Part shown: positions 41,826-50,605 of the stretch, in pieces
Numbering within the stretch: the first letter of the stretch is position 1
Layout: the number at the start of each line of letters is the position of its first letter
DNA from: Opitutaceae bacterium
GTDB lineage: Bacteria > Verrucomicrobiota > Verrucomicrobiia > Opitutales > Opitutaceae
Reading direction: 5' to 3'
NCBI GenBank assembly: GCA_016795545.1
Contig: JAEUGX010000033.1
Span: forward strand, 124,001-188,000
Length of the DNA: 64,000 nt
Notes under the pieces: model-generated
Told to the model about the DNA's origin: nothing
The model's database searches: none
Seen by the model: the letters and a program-made list of their open reading frames with translations, nothing else
Position numbers and translations under genes: made by a program

Positions 41826-44408
41826 CTAGCGGCCGGCCGGGACGGAGTTCCGGCTGCCGACACCGCGAGCGGGGACGATCGTGACGCGGTTCAGGCTGAT
41901 GGCGCCGGCATGGGAGACAACCTCCGTCTCCGTCACCCCCGCGAAAGTCGAGTCGCTGATCCGGATGTTCTCCACCACCGCGCCGGGAAAGCCGCGGATG
42001 AACAGGACCCGCGGGCTGGCCGAGCTGGTGACCTGGTCGAGCTGCACGTTGCGCACGACCGGGGGGAAGGCGCCTTGCGCGCCCTCCTCGTAGAGCAGGT
42101 CGATGGTGAGCACGGCCTCGCCGACGCGCCCGATGCGCACGTGCCGCAGGAAGACGTTCTCCAGCACACCGCCGCGCACGGCGTTGCTCTTGAACCGCAG
42201 GGCCCGGTCCAGGTCGGGGCTGTCCATCGCGCAGCGCTCGACGAAGACGTTGCGGATGCCGCCGCTGCACTCGCTGCCGAGCACGACGCCGCCATGCCCG
42301 GCCTTCATCACGCAGTCGCGGATGACGATGTTCTCGCTCGGCACGTTGACGCGGCGGCCGTCGGCGTTGCGCCCGGACTTGATGGCGATGCAGTCGTCGC
42401 CGGTGTCGAACACGCAGTTCTCCACCAGGATGTCCTGCGACGATTCCGGATCCAGGCCGTCGTTGTTCGGGCCGTGCGAGTCGATCCGCACGCCGCGCAC
42501 CGTGAGGTTGCGGCTCAGCACCGGGTGGATCTCCCACATCGGGGAGCGCAGGAGGGTGACGTCCTCGATGAGGATGTTCCGGCAGCGGTAGAGCTGGATG
42601 AAGTTGGGCCGGAGGAAGGAGCCCTCGCCGAAGACGCGTTCGGCGACGGGCACGCCCTGCTCGCCCAGCGCGAACAGCCGGTCGCGCGCGGCCTTCTGCC
42701 GGCGGACGGGGCCGCGGGTGTCGTTCCAGGACCACCACGTGTCCCAGTCGGCGCCGCCGTCGAGCGTGCCCCGGCCGGTGATGGCGATGTTCTCCTCGTC
42801 GGCGGCGTAGAGGAAGGCCGAGTAATTCATGCACTCGACGCCCTCCCAGCGCGTGTAGACGAGCGGGTAGCGTTCGGGGGCGAAGACCCAGCGGAGCGTC
42901 GCGCCGGCGCTGACGTGGAGGTTGACGTTGCTGCGGAGGCGGAGCGCCGCGGTGGGCCACTCGCCGGCGGGCACGACGACGCGGCCGCCGCCGGCCTGCG
43001 CGCAGGCGTCGATCGCGGCCTGGATGGCCGCCGTGGCGTCGGCGCCGGGCCGGGCGCCGTGGCGCGTGATGTCGAAGTCGCGGTCCGGAAACACCGGCGC
43101 CCGGATGCGGGCCAGCACGGCGGGCAGGGAGTCCCAGCCGGTGACCCGCGGCGGGATCTCGCGGCCCGCGGCGGCCAGCAGGCGGTCGACCTCGATGCCG
43201 GCGAGCAGGAACGGCCCCGTGCCCTTGGGGTCGTTGTCGACCACGGGCTCGCTGACGTAATACTCGAAGGAGCCGTCGCGCGGCCGGCCGTTGGCCATGG
43301 TGTAGCCGAGGCCCGCGCCGTAGCAGATGTGGGTCAGGCGGATGCCGCCGTCGGGGTTCTCCTTCACCCGCATCCGCACCAGGCCCTCGAAGCCCCGGCG
43401 GATGGCGGGCAGGTAGCGCTCCCGGGGCAGGTAGCCCTGGTTCACGCCCTTGGCCAGGGCGTAGACCAGCATGGCGGAGCCGGACGTCTCGAGGTAGTTG
43501 CCCTCGCGGGTCCCGAGGTTGGGGACCTGCCACCAGAGTCCGCTCTGCGGGTCCTGCCATTGCACCGCGCCGTCGGCGAGCCGCCGGAGGATGTTCACGA
43601 TCTCGTCGATCTCCGGCCGGTCGACGGGCAGGTAGTCGAGCGTGTCGACGATGGCCATGCCGTACCAGCCGATCGCCCGGGTCCAGAAATTCGGCGAGTG
43701 CCCGGTCTGCGGGTTGGCCCAGCTCTGGGCGTGCGCCTCGTCCCACGCGTGCCAGAACAGGCCCGTGGCGGGATCGTAGCTGTGGCGGTCCATCAGCACG
43801 ATCTGCCGCGCCACGTCCTCGAACAGCGCCGGCTCGTCGAAGAGCACGGCGTACTGGGCCAGGAAGGGCGAGGCCATGTACAGGCCGTCGAGCCACATCT
43901 GATGCGGGTACCGCTTCTTGTGCCAGAAGCCGCCCTCGCTGGTGCGGGGATGCCGCGCCATCTGCCCGCGGAGCGTCCGGGCGGCGGTGGCGTAAGCCTC
44001 GTCCTTCACCCCGCGCGCGAGCGCGGCGAGCAGGACCTTGCCGGGCGTGATGTTGTCGATGTTGTAGTCCTCCTCCTGGTAGCCCTGGATCGTGCCGTCG
44101 GGGTTGACGTGCGAGGCCACGGCGCGGGTGCCGAACTGCGTGTAGGCGTCGTTCCCCGTGCGCTCGCCCAGCCGCACCAAGCCCAGCGCGAAGACCCCGG
44201 GCGAGTAGTCCCAGCGCGCCCGCGGGTTGGAGCCCCCGGCCTCGAGCGCGTGGCCGAGCCGCCGCATCTCGGATTGCGCGAGGCGCTCGGCCCAGCCGAG
44301 CGGGGTGTAGCCGTCGATGCGCGGCGCGCCGGCCGGCTCGGCCGCGGCCGCCCGCGTGCCGGCGGTGAGGAGAAGGAGGGCGAGGAGGAGCGGGCGGGGG
44401 GCTTTCAT
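41826..44408 (-). CDS. GH105-GH28 fusion: unsaturated glycuronyl hydrolase plus polygalacturonase
   Basis: The protein is 860 residues with a signal peptide (PRPLLLALLLLTAGTRAAAA). The N-terminal half (about 40-400) is GH105: NIDNITPGKVLLAA, HQMWLDGLYMASPFLAQYA (catalytic Asp), RAIGWYGMAIVDTLDYLPV and NYLETSGSAMLVYALAKG. The C-terminal half (about 450-850) is a GH28 beta helix beginning DFDITRHGARPGADATAAIQ, with the catalytic set NNDGLD, DTGDDCIAIKSG, GHGG and RFKSN. It would hydrolyse saturated galacturonan linkages and remove unsaturated uronic acid from lyase products, probably in the periplasm. Both sites look intact. It lies within the pectin run. Confidence 0.93.
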   Translation of the reverse strand: MKAPRPLLLALLLLTAGTRAAAAEPAGAPRIDGYTPLGWAERLAQSEMRRLGHALEAGGSNPRARWDYSPGVFALGLVRLGERTGNDAYTQFGTRAVASHVNPDGTIQGYQEEDYNIDNITPGKVLLAALARGVKDEAYATAARTLRGQMARHPRTSEGGFWHKKRYPHQMWLDGLYMASPFLAQYAVLFDEPALFEDVARQIVLMDRHSYDPATGLFWHAWDEAHAQSWANPQTGHSPNFWTRAIGWYGMAIVDTLDYLPVDRPEIDEIVNILRRLADGAVQWQDPQSGLWWQVPNLGTREGNYLETSGSAMLVYALAKGVNQGYLPRERYLPAIRRGFEGLVRMRVKENPDGGIRLTHICYGAGLGYTMANGRPRDGSFEYYVSEPVVDNDPKGTGPFLLAGIEVDRLLAAAGREIPPRVTGWDSLPAVLARIRAPVFPDRDFDITRHGARPGADATAAIQAAIDACAQAGGGRVVVPAGEWPTAALRLRSNVNLHVSAGATLRWVFAPERYPLVYTRWEGVECMNYSAFLYAADEENIAITGRGTLDGGADWDTWWSWNDTRGPVRRQKAARDRLFALGEQGVPVAERVFGEGSFLRPNFIQLYRCRNILIEDVTLLRSPMWEIHPVLSRNLTVRGVRIDSHGPNNDGLDPESSQDILVENCVFDTGDDCIAIKSGRNADGRRVNVPSENIVIRDCVMKAGHGGVVLGSECSGGIRNVFVERCAMDSPDLDRALRFKSNAVRGGVLENVFLRHVRIGRVGEAVLTIDLLYEEGAQGAFPPVVRNVQLDQVTSSASPRVLFIRGFPGAVVENIRISDSTFAGVTETEVVSHAGAISLNRVTIVPARGVGSRNSVPAGR

Positions 44409-44447
44409 GCGGAGGGTTGGGGCGGGCGGCGGCTTGCTCCCGGCCGC

Positions 44448-45662
44448 TCAGGGTGCGAGGGTGATGCGGACGGGCGAGCGGAGCCGCCGGGCGAAGGCGG
44501 CGACGTACGCCTCCCAGGCCTCGCGGGTGGTGAACTCGCCGGCGCGCGACCAGCCGGCGCCCGCGTAGTAGCGCAGCGGACGGCCGGAGTCGGCGCGGGC
44601 CAGCGCGAGCAGATTCCGCTCGTCCTCGGCGTAGCCGACGAAGCCGTCGGGGAGGATGACGGCGGTGCCGAGCTCGCCGTTGGTTTTCTGGACGATCCAC
44701 TGCGTGAGCGAGCCGTCGGCCGCGACCCGGCCCACCTCGATGCGCGGCTCCTGCCCGCGGTCGGCGGGGTTCCGGTTCAGGCCCACGGCCACGGTGAGCG
44801 GGCCGGGATCGCCGGCGGTCACGGTGAACGTGCTGTCGATGCGGTCGAGGTTGTGGCCGGCGTCGACGGTGAAGCGCTTGACCTCGGCGACCTGCCGGCC
44901 GCCGGCGTCCCAGGCATCGTAGGTCAGCTCGAACGTGGCGCGGATCGGCCCGTTCGCCAGGATGCGCCAGCTGCGGAAATTGCGTCCGACGGCCAGCGTG
45001 CGGCCGTCCCAGATGCCGGTGCCGCCGCAGCCCCGCGACGGGCCGACCTGGTACATGTCCATGCCCTCGCCCTCGTCCTGGTGGTAGTGGTCGTGGCCCT
45101 TGTTGTACCAGCGGTCGACGATCGGGTAGCTCACTCGCTTGCACCAGACGTCGAGGCCGCTGGTGACCAGCACCTCCTTGCCCGAGCCGGGCTCGGCCGG
45201 GGCGGCGAGGGCCGGGCCGTAGGTGCGGTGGGCGATCCGGTCGTTCTCCCAGGCAAAGTCGTCGAGCCGCTCCGGAACGTGGCGGGCGTAGGCCCGGACC
45301 GGAAAGACGGGGGCGACGGTGTCGCTGCGCTCGACCACGAAGGCGGCGGCGCGCTCGCCGGCGGCGAAGCTGTGCTGGAAGATGAGCTCGCCGTAGGCGA
45401 CGCCGAGGTTGTGCGGATCCTTGGCCTGGGGCGCGACGTTGGTGACCTGGTAGGGCAGCGCGCGGCCGGCGGCGTCCTTCACCGTGAGGCGCTGCAGCAG
45501 CGCGCCGGGCACGGCGCGGGCCACCTCGGCCCAGGGCACGGTGATGGTCTCGGACGGGCGGGCCTCGTCGAGGTCGTGGGACACGGTGACCGTCAGCCGG
45601 TCGCCGGCGAGCGCGGCGGCCGGGAGGCAGCACCCGAGGAGCAGGCGGCGCAGGAGAGGCAT
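44448..45662 (-). CDS. DUF4861 family secreted protein
   Basis: The protein is 404 residues with a signal peptide (LLRRLLLGCCLPAAALAG). The sequence is beta-rich with conserved-looking blocks FAWENDRIAHRTYGPAL, SYPIVDRWYNKGHDHYHQDE, DMYQVGPSRGCGGTGIWD and RDGFVGYAEDERN-like LPDGFVGYAEDERNLLAL. This matches DUF4861, which is frequent in pectin and rhamnogalacturonan loci of Bacteroidota and Verrucomicrobiota. The GHDHYHQDEGEGMD stretch could be a metal or catalytic site. I know no proven activity; context points to pectin side-chain or unsaturated sugar handling. It is 12 bases after kduD. Confidence 0.82.
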   Translation of the reverse strand: MPLLRRLLLGCCLPAAALAGDRLTVTVSHDLDEARPSETITVPWAEVARAVPGALLQRLTVKDAAGRALPYQVTNVAPQAKDPHNLGVAYGELIFQHSFAAGERAAAFVVERSDTVAPVFPVRAYARHVPERLDDFAWENDRIAHRTYGPALAAPAEPGSGKEVLVTSGLDVWCKRVSYPIVDRWYNKGHDHYHQDEGEGMDMYQVGPSRGCGGTGIWDGRTLAVGRNFRSWRILANGPIRATFELTYDAWDAGGRQVAEVKRFTVDAGHNLDRIDSTFTVTAGDPGPLTVAVGLNRNPADRGQEPRIEVGRVAADGSLTQWIVQKTNGELGTAVILPDGFVGYAEDERNLLALARADSGRPLRYYAGAGWSRAGEFTTREAWEAYVAAFARRLRSPVRITLAP

Positions 45663-45674
45663 GGGAAGGGGAGT

Positions 45675-46442
45675 CTAGCGCGCCAGCCAGCCGCCGTCCA
45701 CCGCCAGGATGTGGCCGTGCAGGTAGTCGGAGGCGGGGGCGGCGAGGAAAACCGTGGCGCCCTGGAGGTCCTCCGGGGTGCCCCAGCGGCCCGCGGGGAT
45801 GCGGTCGAGGATGGCCTGGTGGCGCGCGGCGTCGGCCCGGAGCGCGGCCGTGTTGTCGGTGGCCATGTAGCCCGGGGCGAGGGCGTTGACGTTGATGCCC
45901 AGCGGCGCGAGCTCGTTGGCCATGGCCCGGGTGAGCCCGGCGAGCGCGCTCTTGGCCGCGGTGTAGGACGCCACGCGGACGCCGCCCTGGAAGGACAGCA
46001 TCGAGGCGACGTTGATGATCTTGCCCGGCCGGCCCCGCGCCGCGAGCGCAGCCGCGAACCGCTGGCTGAGCCGGAACGGGCCGTCGAGATTGACGGCGAG
46101 CACGTCGCGCCAGTCCTGCTCGGAGAACTCGAGCAGCGGCGCGCGGCGGATGATGCCGGCGTTGTTGACGAGGATGTCGGCGCGGCCGAAGGCGGCGTAG
46201 GCGGCCTCGACCACGCGGGCCGCGGCGGCGGGGTCGCCGACGTCCGCGGCGACGGCGGCGCAGCGGCGGCCCGCCGCCGCGATGCCGCGCTCGACCTCGG
46301 CCAGGTCACCGCGGGCCACGAGGACCACGTCGGCCCCGGCCTCGGCGAGCGCCCGGGCCATGGCCGCGCCGAGTCCGCGGGAGGCGCCGGTCACGATGGC
46401 GACCCTGCCGTCGAGCCGGAAGCGGTCGAGGATCGAGGGCAT
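45675..46442 (-). CDS. kduD: 2-dehydro-3-deoxy-D-gluconate 5-dehydrogenase
   Basis: The protein is 255 residues. It is a short-chain dehydrogenase with TGASRGLG (about 18-25), NNAGIIRRAPLLEFSEQDW (about 93-111), S147 in INVASMLSFQGG and Y160/K164 in SYTAAKS. The NNAGIIRR, APGYMATDNTAALR and final AVDGGWLAR blocks are characteristic of KduD. It reduces 2,5-diketo-3-deoxygluconate to 2-keto-3-deoxygluconate in the cytoplasm. It starts seven bases after kduI, the preceding pathway step. Confidence 0.95.
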   Translation of the reverse strand: MPSILDRFRLDGRVAIVTGASRGLGAAMARALAEAGADVVLVARGDLAEVERGIAAAGRRCAAVAADVGDPAAAARVVEAAYAAFGRADILVNNAGIIRRAPLLEFSEQDWRDVLAVNLDGPFRLSQRFAAALAARGRPGKIINVASMLSFQGGVRVASYTAAKSALAGLTRAMANELAPLGINVNALAPGYMATDNTAALRADAARHQAILDRIPAGRWGTPEDLQGATVFLAAPASDYLHGHILAVDGGWLAR

Positions 46443-46449
46443 GGCGGCG

Positions 46450-47280
46450 CTAGCGCAGGTCCGCGACCGGCGCGGGATCCATGTCGGCGAAGTCCTGGTT
46501 CTCGCCGCCCATGCCCCAGACGAAGCCGTAGGCGGCAGTGCCGACGCCGCTGTGGATGGACCACGGCGGCGACAGGACCGCCTCGAGGTCGCGGACCATG
46601 AGGTGGCGGGTCGCCTGCGGGCGGCCCATGAAATGGAACACGGCCTGGCCGGGCGGCACGTGGAAGTAGAGGTACACCTCGGAGCGCCGCAGATGCGTGT
46701 GCGGCGGCATGGTGTTCCAGACGTTGCCCGGCTCGAGGCGGGTGAAGCCCATGACGAGCTGGCAGGTCGGGAACGCGCCGGGGTGGATGAGCTTGAAGAG
46801 CGTGCGGACGTTGGCGTTCGCGGCCGTGCCGAGCCGCTCGCCCTGCGCGGCGCGGATCGGAAGGTGCCGCACCGGGTAGGCCGCGTGCGCCGGGTAGGAC
46901 AGCAGGTAGAACTGCGCCGGCTGCGCGGCCGACTGCGAGGCGAAGACGACGTCGCGGGTCCCGCGCCCCAGGTAGAGCGCGTCGAGGGAGGCGAGGGTGT
47001 GCTCGACGCCGTCGACCCGCACGCTGCCGGGGCCGCCCAGGTTGATGACCCCGGCCTCGCGCCGCTCCAGGAAGCAGGTGCCGCCGAGGGCGGCGGGATT
47101 GGGCAGGGCCAGCGGCGCGGCCCCGGGCATGACGCCGCCGAGCACGGTGCGGTCCGTGCCCCAGTAGCGGAAGCTCGCGGCGCCGGGCTGGAACAGCCCG
47201 GTCACCAGGAACTCGGCCCGCAGTTCGGCGGTGCCGAGCGTGGCGACGTGGGACGGATGCATGGAGGCGTCAGGATTCAT
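46450..47280 (-). CDS. kduI: 5-dehydro-4-deoxy-D-glucuronate isomerase
   Basis: The protein is 276 residues, normal for KduI. It has GTDRTVLGGVMPGAAPL, FFLERREAGVINLGG-like CFLERREAGVINLGGPG, NTMPPHTHLRRSEVYLYF with the zinc-binding His-His-Glu, and a late SPPWSIHSGVGTAAYGFVWG with the fourth ligand. It isomerises the product of unsaturated galacturonate for KduD. Its start is 84 bases after the TonB receptor stop, with a 10-bp hairpin between. A second possible ATG lies six codons later. Confidence 0.95.
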   Translation of the reverse strand: MNPDASMHPSHVATLGTAELRAEFLVTGLFQPGAASFRYWGTDRTVLGGVMPGAAPLALPNPAALGGTCFLERREAGVINLGGPGSVRVDGVEHTLASLDALYLGRGTRDVVFASQSAAQPAQFYLLSYPAHAAYPVRHLPIRAAQGERLGTAANANVRTLFKLIHPGAFPTCQLVMGFTRLEPGNVWNTMPPHTHLRRSEVYLYFHVPPGQAVFHFMGRPQATRHLMVRDLEAVLSPPWSIHSGVGTAAYGFVWGMGGENQDFADMDPAPVADLR

Positions 47281-47293
47281 GGGGACGGAGGGG

Positions 47294-47334
47294 CCCGCCG
47301 GCCGGCGGCGGCAGCGGAAAGGCGGGCCGGCGGG
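47294..47334 (-). promoter_or_regulatory. Hairpin between the TonB receptor and kduI
   Basis: CCCGCCGGCC (47294-47303) and GGCCGGCGGG (47325-47334) form a perfect 10-bp stem with a 21-base loop in the 84-base gap. It may stabilise receptor mRNA or partly stop transcription, giving more receptor than enzymes. GC content is high, so chance is not excluded. Confidence 0.45.
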
Positions 47335-47364
47335 ATGACCACGAGACTTGCCCGGGGATACCGG

Positions 47365-50300
47365 CTAGAAACGGCCGCGCAAGCCCACGGTGAGGTGGGG
47401 CTCGCCGAACTCGAAGTAGCGGAGCGGCAGGATGACGCTCTGGTACTGCGGCAGGTAGCCGCGGGCGAACTCGTTGCGGGCGGAGTTGAAGACGTTGCGG
47501 ACGAGGAAGTAGGCCGAGAACCGCTTGTCGAACGAGTACTCGAACTTCACGTCGGTCGTGAACTTCTCGCCCTTGTTCAGCGTCAGCCGCGTGTCGAGGG
47601 CCGGGTTGGCGGTGTTGGCCGAGCCGATGAAGTAGTTCGTCGCCACGAAGCCGCCGTAGAGGCTCTCGTCGACCCAGTTGTTGGTGATGGTGGTCGAGAA
47701 CTTCCCGTAGCGGTGGCCGAGGATGAGGTTGAAGGTCTTCGGCGACACGGCGCGGAGCTGCGAGTAGAGCGTGTCGAGCTCGCGGAACGGATCCGGATCC
47801 TTCGCCTCGATGTCGACGTAGGTGAAGTTGGCCTGCACGTTGAGGCTGCCGAACTGCGACGGCAGGACGGTGACGTTCTGCGCGTAGCTGAGCTCGAAGC
47901 CCTGCAGGGTCGACTTGCCGCCGTTCTCGCGCACGGTGCCCGTGCCGAGGGCGAACTCGGCGGGGTTGTACCCGTACTCGGCCGCGATGGCGGAGCGCTC
48001 CGCCGCGGTCATGCCGCGCGAGATGAAGTAGTTCTTCACGTCCTTGCGGAAGGTGTAGAGGCCGATGACGCCCGAGTTCTTCAGGTAGTAGTCGACCGAG
48101 AGGTCGTAGTTGACGGAGAAGTACGGCTGCAGGTTCGGGTCGGGCACCGTGATGGTGCCGTTGCCGGCGCCGGGGGTGGCTTCGGAGTCGATGAGCGGGA
48201 GCAGGTCGGAGTAGTCGGGATGCCCGACGGTGCGGCTGACGCCGGCGCGCACGACCACGTCGCGGCGCGGGGTGTACTTGATGCTCAGCGACGGGTACCA
48301 CTCCGCGTAGTCGAGGTTGATGGTGGCCAGCTTGGAGCGGGCGCTGACGAGGGACTGGCCCTGCGCCGTGATCTCGCGCTTCTCCCAGCGCACGCCGCCC
48401 ACGAGCAGGAGCTCGGGGGTGACCTTGAGGTCGGCCCGCAGGTAGCCCGCGGTGTTCTTCTCGTCGAAGGCGCGCGTGTCGTGCACCTGCGGCGCCGCGT
48501 TGCGGTTGGCGGCGAAGGCGGTCCAGACCTTGTAGGGGTCGACGACCTGGAAGGAGCCGAAGCCGAGGCCGACGTCCTTGTTGTAGCCGGGGTCGGCCAG
48601 CGCCACCAGGGCGGAGCCGGTCGTGGCCGGGATCACGCCGCGGAAGTCGGGGCGGTCGATCGTGCGCTCGGTGTTGTCGAGCGCGACGCCGGTCGTGAGG
48701 GTGAGCGGGAGGCGGAGCCCCTCGAACTCCTGGGCGTAGTCGGCGCGGAAGCCGTTCTTCTCGTCGATCGCGGTCCAGGGCCGCGACTGGAAGTTGCCGC
48801 CGGTGGCGGTGTTGCTGAGCGAGTAGTTCGCCAGGCTGCGGATGAAGTCGAGCGGGACGGTGGCGGTGCCCTGGTTGAGCGTGATGCTGGGCAGCTGGCC
48901 GAGCGTCAGGAGGTTCGCCATCGTGAAGCTCGAGTAGGTCGAGGCGCCGGGCGAGAGCGTGGCGACCGACGAGATGAAGCCCTTGCTCGTGTCGCGGTAC
49001 TGGCCGTCGGCGCGGGACCAGTAGGGCGTGAGCGACAGCTTGCCGCCGGCGCCGAACTCGTGGCTGAGCGTGCCGTTGAAGTGCAGCGTGGTGCCGTACT
49101 TGTTGCGGAAAAGCACGTTGTTCGCGATCGAGGAGCCGGTGGGGGCCGAGGTGAACACGCCGTTGGTGTTGGTCGAGGCGGCGCCGAAGTTGAACTGCGG
49201 GCCGCGCTGCGTGAAGAGCAGGTCGTACCAGTTCCACTGGCCGGTCAGGGAGATCCGCGTGCGATCGCTCACCAGGTAGTCGATCTTGGTCGCGAAGGCC
49301 TCGCGGTGCGTGAGCTTCTGCTCGCTGCGGACCCGGTAGTCGTTGAGCCGCGGCGTGGTCATGACCGTCGGCGCCGTCGCCGTCGTGTTCCAGGTGTACT
49401 CCGTGCGCGGGGAATCGTCGTACTTCTCCGAGAAGCGGTAGTTCACGTTCACGCCGAGCTTGTCCGTGACCTTGCGGGAGTAGTTCATCTCCAGGCTCGG
49501 GCGGATCGTGTACTCCTCGTCGTGGCCCCAGACGCCGCCCTCCTTGCCGAAGGAGAGGTTGGTGCTGGGAGCGGAGAACGACACGTTGTAGGTGAAACGC
49601 TGGACGTCGGCGTGGTCGAAGGCGCTCTTCGTGACGAAGTTCACGAAGCCGCCCGTCGCGCTGGCCGGGATGTCGGGGGTCACGGTCTTGAACAGCTCGG
49701 TCGTCTCCACGTTGTTCATCGCGATCTGCTCGAACTCGAAGCGGCGGGTGTCGTCGACGGAGGAGGAGCCCGCCATCGGGGTGCCGTCGACCGCCACCAC
49801 CGTGAAGGCGGTGCTCAGGCCGCGCAGCGAGATGCCGCGCGCGTCGTTCACGTTGTAGTCGATGCTGACGCCCGGCATGAACTTGAGGTACTCGCCGACG
49901 TTGCCCTCGCTGATCTCACCGAACTGGTCGGCGGCCGCGACGAGCTTGGACTGGATCGACACCTTCTGCAGCGCCACCGCCTGCGACATGCCCTCCTTGG
50001 CGGTGCGGACGACGAACCGGTCGAGCTGGACCACGTCGGCGCGGAGCGAGAAATTGGCCGTCGCCGTCTGCCCGCCGACGATGTCGACCTGGATCCGGCC
50101 GAGGTCCAGGCCGGGATAGTTCGCCGTGATCGTCACGCTGCCCTCGGGCACGCCCGCGAGCGCGAAGCCGCCACCGCGCTCCGTCGTGGTGCGCAGCCCG
50201 GTGCCCTCGACCGCGATCTCCACGCCCTCCAGGTACAGGCCGCTGCCGGCGTCCTGCACGCGGCCGGTCACCGCGCCGGTCGACGCCGTCTGCGCCACGG

Positions 50301-50433
50301 CCAGGCCGGGCAGCACGCACGCCAGCGCCAGCGCGGCGAAAAAGCCGCGGCACCGGCCGCCGCCAAACAATCCTAGGGTGACAAAAAAGGCGGAACGCGC
50401 CGCGCGCCGCCGCTGTACGGGGGTGGTCTCCAT
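47365..50433 (-). CDS. TonB-dependent receptor of the pectin run (carboxypeptidase-like N-terminal domain)
   Basis: The protein is 1022 residues. After a signal peptide (FFAALALACVLPGLAVAQ) comes a carboxypeptidase-regulatory-like domain of about 80 residues (STGAVTGRVQDAGSGLYLEG; GGGFALAGVPEGSVTITANY). The plug has a TonB-box region near LDRFVVRTAKEG, RGISLRGLSTAFTVVAVDG and ELFKTVTPDIPASATGGFVN. The barrel ends in HLTVGLRGRF. It probably imports oligogalacturonides or other pectin fragments across the outer membrane. There is no SusD partner, as usual outside Bacteroidota. It is first in a run of eight minus-strand genes and divergent from the IclR regulator across 172 bases. Confidence 0.92.
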   Translation of the reverse strand: METTPVQRRRAARSAFFVTLGLFGGGRCRGFFAALALACVLPGLAVAQTASTGAVTGRVQDAGSGLYLEGVEIAVEGTGLRTTTERGGGFALAGVPEGSVTITANYPGLDLGRIQVDIVGGQTATANFSLRADVVQLDRFVVRTAKEGMSQAVALQKVSIQSKLVAAADQFGEISEGNVGEYLKFMPGVSIDYNVNDARGISLRGLSTAFTVVAVDGTPMAGSSSVDDTRRFEFEQIAMNNVETTELFKTVTPDIPASATGGFVNFVTKSAFDHADVQRFTYNVSFSAPSTNLSFGKEGGVWGHDEEYTIRPSLEMNYSRKVTDKLGVNVNYRFSEKYDDSPRTEYTWNTTATAPTVMTTPRLNDYRVRSEQKLTHREAFATKIDYLVSDRTRISLTGQWNWYDLLFTQRGPQFNFGAASTNTNGVFTSAPTGSSIANNVLFRNKYGTTLHFNGTLSHEFGAGGKLSLTPYWSRADGQYRDTSKGFISSVATLSPGASTYSSFTMANLLTLGQLPSITLNQGTATVPLDFIRSLANYSLSNTATGGNFQSRPWTAIDEKNGFRADYAQEFEGLRLPLTLTTGVALDNTERTIDRPDFRGVIPATTGSALVALADPGYNKDVGLGFGSFQVVDPYKVWTAFAANRNAAPQVHDTRAFDEKNTAGYLRADLKVTPELLLVGGVRWEKREITAQGQSLVSARSKLATINLDYAEWYPSLSIKYTPRRDVVVRAGVSRTVGHPDYSDLLPLIDSEATPGAGNGTITVPDPNLQPYFSVNYDLSVDYYLKNSGVIGLYTFRKDVKNYFISRGMTAAERSAIAAEYGYNPAEFALGTGTVRENGGKSTLQGFELSYAQNVTVLPSQFGSLNVQANFTYVDIEAKDPDPFRELDTLYSQLRAVSPKTFNLILGHRYGKFSTTITNNWVDESLYGGFVATNYFIGSANTANPALDTRLTLNKGEKFTTDVKFEYSFDKRFSAYFLVRNVFNSARNEFARGYLPQYQSVILPLRYFEFGEPHLTVGLRGRF

Positions 50434-50476
50434 GGTGGGGTGGGGTTAGGGGTCGAATTCGCGTTGGCCGCGAATT

Positions 50477-50488
50477 TTCACTAATGAA
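50477..50488. promoter_or_regulatory. TTCA-N4-TGAA box upstream of the pectin receptor
   Basis: TTCACTAATGAA lies 44 bases before the receptor start and shares TTTCAC and TGAA with the palindrome before the SDR gene (10 of 14 positions). It is a candidate shared operator, perhaps of the adjacent IclR regulator. Confidence 0.4.
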
Positions 50489-50503
50489 CTTGATATCCAC
50501 CTT

Positions 50504-50514
50504 TGAATGTTTCA
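50504..50514. promoter_or_regulatory. TGAA-N3-TTCA box in the receptor-iclR gap
   Basis: TGAATGTTTCA is an 11-bp interrupted palindrome in an AT-richer stretch of the divergent promoter region. The right half TGTTTCA resembles KdgR (IclR family) half-sites; the left half does not match well. Confidence 0.3.
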
Positions 50515-50605
50515 GTTTGTTTGGCAACCAAAAAAAATCTCGGAGCGCCGCCGGGTTCCGGCCAGTGAATGCCGTGGCGCCAGTCCCATCCCACCCTCTC
50601 GCCCC

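Noticed and set aside
40113..46601. A very long plus-strand open frame (over 2100 codons) across the pectin operon
   Set aside because: It is antisense to well-supported genes (PL10, MFS, GH105-GH28, DUF4861, kduD) and its product is a low-complexity Arg/Gly/Asp/Val mixture, as expected for a GC-rich shadow frame.
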